Source: CF-13 sp036782775 (GTDB lineage: Bacteria; Chloroflexota; Dormibacteria; CF-121). From it: a stretch of 64,000 nt of DNA. Under the pieces are notes generated by a model. It saw only the letters and a list, made by a program, of their open reading frames with translations, was not told the origin of the DNA and did no database searches. Location: positions 1 to 64,000 of the forward strand of contig DAIPYJ010000007.1 of the NCBI GenBank assembly GCA_036782775.1, read 5' to 3'. The translations under genes and the position numbers were made by a program. Below, in pieces: positions 57,812 through 64,000 of this stretch (position 1 is its first letter; the number at the start of each line of letters is the position of its first letter).

Positions 57812-58401
57812 AAAAAGACGTCGCCCTCCTGATTTGCGGCGCGCTGGGCAAGGAGGTGAAGACGATCGTCGACCAGCACGGCTGGGACGTCGATATCTAT
57901 GGCGTACCGGCGATGCACCACTTCTATCCGAAGAAGATCGTCGAGGCTGTCGACCGGCGGCTGAGCGACTTGTCCAGGCGCTATGAGCGCGTGGTCGTCG
58001 TCTACGGCGACTGCGGCACGGCCGGTAGTCTCGAGCCGGTTCTCGACCGGCATCGAGCCGTCCGCTTACCGGGCCCCCACTGCTACGAGATGTTCGCCGG
58101 CGCGGCCGAATTCGAGCGGCTCTCGGAGGAACAGCCCGCGACTTTCTTTCTCACCGACTGGCTGGTCCGAAACTTCGAGCGCGCGATCGTACGCGGGCTC
58201 GGGCTCGATCGCTATCCAGAGCTCAAGTCCGCCTACTTCCAGAACTACACCGACTGCGTCTACCTGGCCCAGTTCCCCATGGATACCCTTCGGGAAAAGG
58301 CTGTCGAGATCGCGCAATATCTCGAGCTGCCGCTGGAAATCAGGAGCGTCGGCTTTGGCGAACTCGAAACGCGGCTGGCGGCCCTGGTGGAGGCGGCGTG
58401 A
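57808..58401 (+). CDS. DUF1638-like protein
   Basis: The 197-residue soluble protein opens VALLICGALGKEVKTIV and has VVYGDCGTAGSLEPVLDRHRAVRLPGPHCYEMFAG and FFLTDWLVRNFER. Conserved Cys and His in GDCGTAG and GPHCYEM could bind metal or a corrinoid. I place it in the DUF1638 group by these patterns. It overlaps the activator gene by four bases, so it is part of the methyl transfer set; its function is unknown. Confidence 0.72.
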   Translation: MKKDVALLICGALGKEVKTIVDQHGWDVDIYGVPAMHHFYPKKIVEAVDRRLSDLSRRYERVVVVYGDCGTAGSLEPVLDRHRAVRLPGPHCYEMFAGAAEFERLSEEQPATFFLTDWLVRNFERAIVRGLGLDRYPELKSAYFQNYTDCVYLAQFPMDTLREKAVEIAQYLELPLEIRSVGFGELETRLAALVEAA

Positions 58402-58694
58402 TGGCGACCTATCAGGTCATGTTCTGGAAGCACATCCCCGCGCAGATCAAAGCCTGGGACGAGCAGGGAGAGGTCAAGCGCATGCTGCCTGATCGATTTC
58501 AGGCCGCCATCGATGCCTACGCCATGAAGGATGGCTCGACGGATATGGACAGCTACCTCGAGGCGTGGCGATGGAGCGAGCCGCAGCAGCGAGCTGGATC
58601 GGCAGAGGAGGTGGCCGGCGTGCTGGTCAACGAGCTCGATCGCGACAACCCACGGTCGAAGCTGATGAATCCATCGGCGGAGGAGGGACGATGA
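58401..58694 (+). CDS. Small 'virulence factor' family protein, 97 aa
   Basis: The product begins MATYQVMFWKHIPAQIKAWDEQGEVKRMLPDRFQAAIDAYAM, resembling the family named Virulence_fact. The name is historical and says nothing about pathogenicity here. It is overlapped by DUF1638 (TGATG) and by fhs (ATGA), so it is translated with them. No motif suggests catalysis. It may help folate- or corrinoid-linked chemistry. Confidence 0.7.
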   Translation: MATYQVMFWKHIPAQIKAWDEQGEVKRMLPDRFQAAIDAYAMKDGSTDMDSYLEAWRWSEPQQRAGSAEEVAGVLVNELDRDNPRSKLMNPSAEEGR

Positions 58695-60367
58695 GCCAGG
58701 CAGCGCAAAAGTTCGACCTCGTGCGACCCCAGCGCCTGAGGCCGGTGATGGAGGTCGGCAAGGAATTCGGCTTGCTCGAGTCTGAGCTCATTTCCTACGG
58801 CCCCTACAAGGCGAAGATCAGCCTCGACGTCCTGAAGCGGCTGGAAAACCGACCCGATGGGCGACTCGTCGTCGTCACGGCGATCACACCGACGCGTGCT
58901 GGCGAAGGCAAGACGACGAGCGCCATCGGCCTGACCGAGGGCCTTGGCCGGATCGGGGCCAATGTCGCGCTCTGCCTGAGGCAGCCGTCGACCGGACCGC
59001 TGTTCGGGATCAAGGGCGGTGGTACCGGCGGCGGGATGGCCCAGATCGTGCCGATGGAAGAGATCAACCTGCACTTCACCGGCGACATTCACGCCGTCGA
59101 GGCGGCGCACAACCTCTTGGCCGCCGTTATCGATTCGGCAATTTTCCATGGGCAGCTCGAGATCGGACCGAGCTTTATCACGTGGCCGCGCACGCTTGAT
59201 GTCAACGATCGCGCGCTGCGCCATATCGTCACCGGCCTCGGCGGCGATGAGCATGGCGTGCCCCGCGAATCGAGCTTCATCATCGCGGCCGCCTCGGAGA
59301 TCATGGCGATCCTCGCGCTGGCCAGCGATCTGGAAGACTTGCGCCGGCGCGTCGGCCGGATCATCGTTGGCCAACGGAAGGACGGAAGCTTCGTGACAGC
59401 GGAGGACCTGCGGGTTGCCGGAGCGATGACGGTGCTGCTGAGAGATGCGCTGCTGCCGAACATCGTGCAGACGATGGAGGGTCAGCCCACCCTGGTTCAC
59501 GCCGGTCCATTCGGCAACATCGCCCACGGCAACAACTCGCTGCTGGCCGACCAGATCGCCCTCAAGCTGGCCGACATTGTCGTCACCGAGGCCGGGTTCG
59601 GCGCGGATCTCGGACTGGAGAAGTTCGCGCACATTGTTGCCCGTTATGGCCACCTCAAGCCAGCCGCAGCGTTAGTGGTCGCGACCGTTCGGGCGCTGAA
59701 ATCCCACGGCGGAGTGCCGCTCGCGAAACTTGGCAGCGAAGACGTCGACGCCCTGCGGCGCGGCGCCGAAAACCTTGCTGCGCACATCGACATCGTGAAG
59801 GCCTTCGGAATGCGTAGCGTCGTCGCCATCAATCGCTTTCCCAGTGATACGGATCGCGAGCTGGATGAGCTGGTCCAACTCGCACTGCAGTTCGGCGCCG
59901 ACGCAGCCGTCGTCAACGATGGTTTTGGCCGAGGTGGCGATGGTGCGGTCGAGTTGGCGCATGCGGTCGAGCAGGTCACCAGCAAGGGCAGCAACTTCGC
60001 GCCGCTCTATCCGGAAGGCACGCCGATCCGCGAGCAGATCCTTACCCTGGCCCAGCGGGTCTATGGCGCGGCGGACGTCGAGTTCCTGCCCGAATGTCAG
60101 AAGCGCATCGACTGGCTAACGCAGCAGGGGATGGGCGCGCTGCCGGTCTGCATGTCGAAGACGCACCTCTCGCTTTCCCACGATCCCTCCTTGAAGGGGC
60201 GGCCGCGTGGCTTCACGATGCCGATCCGGAATGTCTACCCTTCAGCTGGCGCGGGCTTCATCGTGGCGCTCGCGGGCGACATCCAGCTGATGCCTGGACT
60301 GGGCAAGGAACCTGCCTATACGCGAATCGACATCGACGCCGATGGCACGATACGCGGGCTGACCTAA
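58691..60367 (+). CDS. fhs: Formate-tetrahydrofolate ligase
   Basis: Fhs makes 10-formyl-THF from formate, THF and ATP, and runs in reverse to make ATP from C1 units. The 558-residue protein has TPTRAGEGKTTSAIGLTEGL (P-loop), RQPSTGPLFGIKGGGTGGG, HFTGDIHAVEAAHNLL, and TEAGFGADLGLEKF, all standard. ATG 58691 overlaps the small gene before it. As the last gene of the operon it can turn methyl-derived formyl-THF into formate with ATP gain. FolD, needed between MetF and Fhs, is not in the window. Confidence 0.95.
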   Translation: MSQAAQKFDLVRPQRLRPVMEVGKEFGLLESELISYGPYKAKISLDVLKRLENRPDGRLVVVTAITPTRAGEGKTTSAIGLTEGLGRIGANVALCLRQPSTGPLFGIKGGGTGGGMAQIVPMEEINLHFTGDIHAVEAAHNLLAAVIDSAIFHGQLEIGPSFITWPRTLDVNDRALRHIVTGLGGDEHGVPRESSFIIAAASEIMAILALASDLEDLRRRVGRIIVGQRKDGSFVTAEDLRVAGAMTVLLRDALLPNIVQTMEGQPTLVHAGPFGNIAHGNNSLLADQIALKLADIVVTEAGFGADLGLEKFAHIVARYGHLKPAAALVVATVRALKSHGGVPLAKLGSEDVDALRRGAENLAAHIDIVKAFGMRSVVAINRFPSDTDRELDELVQLALQFGADAAVVNDGFGRGGDGAVELAHAVEQVTSKGSNFAPLYPEGTPIREQILTLAQRVYGAADVEFLPECQKRIDWLTQQGMGALPVCMSKTHLSLSHDPSLKGRPRGFTMPIRNVYPSAGAGFIVALAGDIQLMPGLGKEPAYTRIDIDADGTIRGLT

Positions 60368-60374
60368 CTGGCCG

Positions 60375-60833
60375 GTGCCGCAGCAAAGCGCCGGCCTGAT
60401 CCTGCATCGCGTTCGAGACGGACGGCAGGAGGTGTTGCTCGTGCACCCGGGCGGGCCGTTCTGGCAGAAGCGGGACGACGGCGCGTGGTCGATTCCAAAA
60501 GGTGAGCTCGGCGAAAATGAGGGCGGCATCGATGTGGCAAAACGAGAATTCGAGGAAGAGCTCGGGGTCAAGCCGCCGGAGGGCGAATTTACGACCCTGG
60601 GTTCGGTGCGGCAGGCGGGCGGAAAAGTGGTAAATGCGTGGGCACTCCAGGGAGATCTCGACGTGACGCGAATTCATAGCAACGTCTTTGAGATCGAATG
60701 GCCGCCTCGGTCGCGGAGAATGCGACAGTTTCCGGAAGTGGACCGCGCCGGATGGTTCGCGCTCGACGCGGCACGCCGCAAGCTCGTTGCTGCGCAGGCC
60801 GAGTTCATCGATCGCCTCGAGGCCTTGGCGTGA
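60375..60833 (+). CDS. Nudix hydrolase
   Basis: The 152-residue protein has a Nudix-like box: PKGELGENEGGIDVAKREFEEELGV, with the REFEEELG core intact. The N-terminal QQSAGLILHRVRDGRQEVLLVHPGGPFW matches diadenosine-polyphosphate or NTP-like pyrophosphatases of this family. It starts at GTG 60375 seven bases after fhs and overlaps the DNA ligase by GTGA. The ligase coupling suggests a nucleotide house-cleaning role. Confidence 0.87.
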   Translation: MPQQSAGLILHRVRDGRQEVLLVHPGGPFWQKRDDGAWSIPKGELGENEGGIDVAKREFEEELGVKPPEGEFTTLGSVRQAGGKVVNAWALQGDLDVTRIHSNVFEIEWPPRSRRMRQFPEVDRAGWFALDAARRKLVAAQAEFIDRLEALA

Positions 60834-62563
60834 CGTTCGCGGAGCTCAGCACCTACCTCGATCGGCTCGAGGCGACGTCGAAGCGCAATGAGCTCGTGAA
60901 AATCTTGTCCGAGCTGTACACAAAGAGCTCGGCCGAGGAAATCCAGCCGCTGAGCTATCTGATCCAGGGCCGTCTCGTTCCCTTCTTCGAGCCGCTCGAA
61001 ATCGGCCTCGGCGAGAAGCTGGTCGAGGCGGCGATCGCCGAGGCATACGGCCGGCCGAGGGAAGAAGTGGCCAAGCAGTTCGGTCGCATCGGCGACCTCG
61101 GCTTGGTGGCCGCCGAGCTTGCCGGGTCCGGATCGGGATCCGAGGTGTCGCTGCTGGAGGTCCATGCGCGGCTCACTGAGATCGCCGAAGCGGCTGGGGC
61201 GGGATCGGTCGAGAAGAAGCGTGGCGGCTTCGCTGCGCTGCTCAAACACGTCGACGCCGTGTCTGCCAAGCACCTGGTCCGAATGGCGCTCGGCAAGTTG
61301 CGGCTCGGGATCGGCGAGCCGACCGTGCTCGATGCGCTCTCCTTCGCGAAGAAAGGCGATCGGAGCTTGAGGCCCATCCTCGAATCGGCCTACAACCGCA
61401 CCTCCGACCTTGGCATGATCGCGCGCACTTTCTGGGAAAGCGGCGAGGAGGCAGTCACCGCGCTCAAGGTGACCGTCGGCCGCCCGATTCGGAGCCAGCT
61501 TGCCGAACGGCTGCCCAATCCCGAAGCCGTGATCAAGCGGCTGGGGCTGGTCGCCGTGCAGCCGAAGTACGACGGCATCCGGGTCCAGATCCACAAGCAG
61601 GGCGACGAGGTCCGCATCTTCTCCCGAAACCTCGAGGACTTCACCTTGATGTTTGCGGAGCTGACGGCCGCCGCCCGCACCTTGAAGGAGGAGACGCTCA
61701 TCCTGGACGGAGAAGCGATCGCCTACAGCAAAGAAGCCGAAGAATACATGCCGTTCCAGCAGACCGCCAGCCGCCGTCGCGTGCATGGCATCGAAGAGGC
61801 GACAAAAGAATTGCCGCTGGTCGCCTTTATCTTCGACATTCTCTATCGCGATGGAAAGGATCTCACCGAGCTGCCCTACGAGCGGCGCCTCGCCCTTGTC
61901 GACGAAGTCATCAAGGGATCGACCGTTTTCCTACCGGCACCGATCATCAAGACCGATTCGGTCGAGGTCCTGACCAAAACGCTGCTCGACAATATCAGCC
62001 AGGGCCTCGAGGGTGTGGTCGTCAAGCGGCCGGATTCGCCCTACCAGGCCGGCGCTCGCAACTTCAACTGGGTCAAGCTGAAGCGTCACACCAGTGGCGA
62101 GCTCAACGATACCGTCGACCTCGTCCTGCTGGGCTACTACTTCGGGAAAGGCAAACGAGCGGCCTTCGGCGCCGGCGCGCTACTGGCCGGTGTCTACGAC
62201 GCGGAGAAAGATCGGTTCGAGACCATCACCAAGCTCGGCACCGGTTTATCGGATGCCGAGTGGCGAGAAGTCCATCAGCGGGCCGACAAGTTGCAGGTCG
62301 ATCACAAGCCGGCGCGAGTGGAAGCGATCCTTCAGCCTGATGTCTGGCTTCAGCCCGAGGTTGTGGTCGAAGTCCTCGCGGATGAGATCACGCCGAGCCC
62401 GCGTCACACCGCAGGCATGGAAGGTGATCAGCCGGGCTTTGCCCTTCGCTTCCCCCGGATCGTGTCGTTTCGAAACGCCGACAAGCGGCCCGAAGATGCG
62501 ACCACCGTCAAAGAAATCGCCGAACTATTTCGCCAGCAGCGAGAGAAAAAAGTCCCCGCCTAA
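60830..62563 (+). CDS. lig: ATP-dependent DNA ligase (archaeal-type)
   Basis: The 577-residue protein has an N-terminal DNA-binding domain (FAELSTYLDRLEATSKRNELVKIL; about 1-190), the adenylation active site QPKYDGIRVQIHK (Lys 246) and later motifs LILDGEAIAY, PLVAFIFDILY, GLEGVVVKRP and WVKLKR, then the C-terminal OB domain. Length and layout resemble archaeal replicative ligases rather than the short LigD or phage types. Start is GTG 60830, sharing GTGA with the Nudix stop. Bacteria normally use NAD-dependent LigA for replication, so this one may act in repair. Confidence 0.9.
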   Translation: MTFAELSTYLDRLEATSKRNELVKILSELYTKSSAEEIQPLSYLIQGRLVPFFEPLEIGLGEKLVEAAIAEAYGRPREEVAKQFGRIGDLGLVAAELAGSGSGSEVSLLEVHARLTEIAEAAGAGSVEKKRGGFAALLKHVDAVSAKHLVRMALGKLRLGIGEPTVLDALSFAKKGDRSLRPILESAYNRTSDLGMIARTFWESGEEAVTALKVTVGRPIRSQLAERLPNPEAVIKRLGLVAVQPKYDGIRVQIHKQGDEVRIFSRNLEDFTLMFAELTAAARTLKEETLILDGEAIAYSKEAEEYMPFQQTASRRRVHGIEEATKELPLVAFIFDILYRDGKDLTELPYERRLALVDEVIKGSTVFLPAPIIKTDSVEVLTKTLLDNISQGLEGVVVKRPDSPYQAGARNFNWVKLKRHTSGELNDTVDLVLLGYYFGKGKRAAFGAGALLAGVYDAEKDRFETITKLGTGLSDAEWREVHQRADKLQVDHKPARVEAILQPDVWLQPEVVVEVLADEITPSPRHTAGMEGDQPGFALRFPRIVSFRNADKRPEDATTVKEIAELFRQQREKKVPA

Positions 62564-62569
62564 TACAGC

Positions 62570-62603
62570 CGCTAGCGATGAAGCGCCTGTCCAGGCGCTA
62601 GCG
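62570..62603. terminator. Hairpin between convergent genes
   Basis: GCGCCT-GTCC-AGGCGC (62583-62598) forms a perfect 6-bp stem. A wider pair, CGCTAGCG (62570-62577) with CGCTAGCG (62596-62603), gives an alternative fold. It separates the ligase end from the small membrane protein; no clear U tract is present. Confidence 0.5.
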
Positions 62604-62840
62604 TCGATGTGATGAGGAACGATCGCCGATTTTGAACCATCGCTTTCCTCCGCTAATTCCGAGAACGATCAACCCCAGAATTGCGAATGCGGCCAAGAAT
62701 ATGCCTGCCAGTTGGGCGCCTACGCGGACAGCTCCATTAGGCGTAATTCCGAGCATGACGACCAGCAAGGTAGCGATTAAGGCGCCAAGCAGGAAACAAC
62801 CACCAATGGCAGCGACCGTCCAGGCTAACCACTCTTTCAA
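62598..62840 (-). CDS. Small two-helix membrane protein, 80 aa
   Basis: The product has two hydrophobic helices (about residues 7-31 and 41-63) separated by a short polar turn, and a basic Ser/Arg tail. No family is recognised. It starts at TTG 62840, six bases after the flavoprotein gene, and was chosen over antisense frames because of its regular membrane-protein pattern. It may be an accessory protein or unrelated. Confidence 0.6.
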   Translation of the reverse strand: MKEWLAWTVAAIGGCFLLGALIATLLVVMLGITPNGAVRVGAQLAGIFLAAFAILGLIVLGISGGKRWFKIGDRSSSHRR

Positions 62841-62846
62841 TGTCTC

Positions 62847-64000
62847 TCAGCCGATGATCCGCGCGGAGCCGAAGCCGGCGGAGAGCAGGTGATCCGCCTC
62901 GAAGCGGCGGGGGTCGAATTGGCGTAATCCTGGATCGATGTCTTTACCCAGGACGAGGGAGGCGGTGTGCCGACCAAGCGCGGGGCCGAGCTTGAACCCG
63001 TGACCGCTGGTGCCCGCGTCGACGATCACGCCAGGTGCGATCTCGCCGATCACCGGCTGCCAGTCGGGGCTGACGTCGTAGACACTCGCCCAACCGCCTC
63101 GGGCATCGGCCTGTGCCAGGGAGGGAAAGCGTTTGGTGATGCCCGATGCCATCCGACCGATCTCTTCGGGTGTGACCGATGCGCTAAAGGCATCCGGATC
63201 CGCTTGCGGCTCGCTGGTGAGGGGGCCCGCGAGAAACAGATCGCTGCCTTCGGGTTTCATGTAGTACCCCTCTGGGATGTCGGCAAGCGCGCAGGGAAGC
63301 GGCTTCGCTCTGTTCCAGCCGAAGGTCGCCACCCAGTGCCGCTCCACCGTGAGCGGCAGATCGACATTCAGCTGGCGCGCCAGGCTGCGCGTCCACGGGC
63401 CGGCGGCGATCAGGAGTCGTTCGCATTCGGTGCGGTCGCCGTCGCTCGTGACGATGATGGCACCGCCCCCGCCCCTTCGTTCAATCGCCGCCACGTTGGT
63501 GTGAAGCCGCGAACGTAGGCCCAGTTCCACCGCCCGCTGAAACAGGCCCTGCGTGGTGGCAACCGGGTCGGCATACCCGGCGTTGACTTCGAGGGCGGCG
63601 ATCGAGATGCCTTCGGGATCCATTTCGCGATATGCCCGGCCGAGCGCAGACGGCTCGAACAGTTGGACCTCGGTGCCAACCTCGGCCAGCATGGCGGCCG
63701 TCTCGTGAACATGGCCCAGTTCCTCGGGTCCCATCAGGTAGAGGTCGCCGGTCTGGCGGAAGCCGGCGTCGCGTCCACCCGAGACCTCGGCGAAATTCGC
63801 GAACATCTGCAGGCTGTCGTGCGCGACTTCGGCGATGAAGCGATTGGTGTAAAACGCTCGGCAGATGGCGCTCGACCGCCCGGTCGGGCCGCTCGCCGGC
63901 CCACCGCGTTCGAAGAGCGTGGCGCTGACGCCCATCCCGGCCAGGTGGTAGCCGGCACTCACGCCGTGGATGCCGCCACCGATGATGCCTACCTCCGCAG
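62847..64000 (-). CDS. DAO-family FAD oxidoreductase (sarcosine oxidase-like, 5' end cut)
   Basis: The frame reaches the window edge. Its visible N-terminal part reads VGIIGGGIHGVSAGYHLAGMG, the FAD-binding GxGxxG turn, so only a few residues are missing. Later motifs include GPTGRSSAICR, NAGYADPVATTQGLF, LLIAAGPWTRSLARQL and DAGTSGHGFKLGPALG, the C-terminal signature of sarcosine oxidase beta/DAO enzymes. It lacks a GcvT domain. It might oxidise an N-methyl amino acid, fitting the demethylation theme, but this is inference. Confidence 0.87.
   Translation of the reverse strand, partial: AEVGIIGGGIHGVSAGYHLAGMGVSATLFERGGPASGPTGRSSAICRAFYTNRFIAEVAHDSLQMFANFAEVSGGRDAGFRQTGDLYLMGPEELGHVHETAAMLAEVGTEVQLFEPSALGRAYREMDPEGISIAALEVNAGYADPVATTQGLFQRAVELGLRSRLHTNVAAIERRGGGGAIIVTSDGDRTECERLLIAAGPWTRSLARQLNVDLPLTVERHWVATFGWNRAKPLPCALADIPEGYYMKPEGSDLFLAGPLTSEPQADPDAFSASVTPEEIGRMASGITKRFPSLAQADARGGWASVYDVSPDWQPVIGEIAPGVIVDAGTSGHGFKLGPALGRHTASLVLGKDIDPGLRQFDPRRFEADHLLSAGFGSARIIG

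Noticed and set aside
58401..58694. Pathogenicity link from the 'virulence factor' family name
   Set aside because: The name is historical; the operon is metabolic and nothing else suggests virulence.
1..64000. tRNA and rRNA genes
   Set aside because: Almost all intergenic gaps are under 160 bases, and I saw no cloverleaf with a T-loop GTTCGAATC-type motif or rRNA-like sequence.

Overview
The window is about 64 kb of high-GC bacterial chromosome, densely packed, with frequent GTG/TTG starts and 4-base ATGA/GTGA gene overlaps. It has no rRNA, tRNA, CRISPR array or transposase that I could recognise. The type IV pilus locus has PilB/PilC/PilT/PilM and pilins but no PilO, PilP or secretin PilQ, which fits a single-membrane (monoderm) cell. 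With several c-di-GMP proteins, a sortase, MttB-family methyltransferases and THF-linked C1 genes, the gene set resembles soil Chloroflexota or the neighbouring candidate phylum Dormibacterota. That placement is inference from gene content, not phylogeny.

Layout. 1-6.5 kb: housekeeping and envelope genes (tandem universal stress protein fused to a PCP_red-like domain, aldose 1-epimerase, PdxH, TPR protein, secreted DUF5666 protein, secreted phosphoesterase). 6.8-10.7 kb: CpaF/TadA-type ATPase, PKD-domain secreted protein and sortase. 10.8-19.8 kb: signalling genes (hybrid histidine kinase, response regulators, GGDEF/HD-GYP proteins) around nth and a phosphofructokinase with pyrophosphate-type signature residues. 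20-27.4 kb: a compact type IV pilus operon on the minus strand, with a BldC-like helix-turn-helix protein, a very small PilN-like peptide and a prepilin-peptidase fragment. 27.4-34.4 kb: diguanylate cyclase, (Pro-Thr)n membrane protein, HIT protein, MtaB, RsmE, HD-GYP/GAF/GGDEF protein and a degenerate receiver.

34.4-60.4 kb is the metabolic centre. A minus-strand block under a GntR regulator encodes a metallophosphoesterase, an APC permease, an iron alcohol dehydrogenase, a non-pyrrolysine MttB-family methyltransferase, an aldehyde dehydrogenase and a nucleotidyltransferase-like protein. A plus-strand block encodes a dimethylglycine/sarcosine-dehydrogenase-like FAD-GcvT protein with EtfB and EtfA. 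An IclR-led operon then encodes a corrinoid protein, MetV, MetF, a methyl-THF:corrinoid methyltransferase, a RACo-type reductive activator, a DUF1638 protein, a small 'virulence factor' family protein and formate-THF ligase. Read together they can form a route in which a methylated amine (possibly choline or glycine betaine) loses one methyl through corrinoid to THF, while remaining N-methyl groups are oxidised by flavoproteins feeding ETF. The C1 units would leave as formate with ATP made by Fhs. The substrate is inferred.

60.4-64 kb: Nudix hydrolase, an archaeal-type ATP-dependent DNA ligase, a small membrane protein and a DAO-family flavoprotein cut by the window end. At least five copies of a G-rich palindromic element are scattered through the window. 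Two form the 3' ends of coding sequences, and two place a purine-rich tract just before a start codon.
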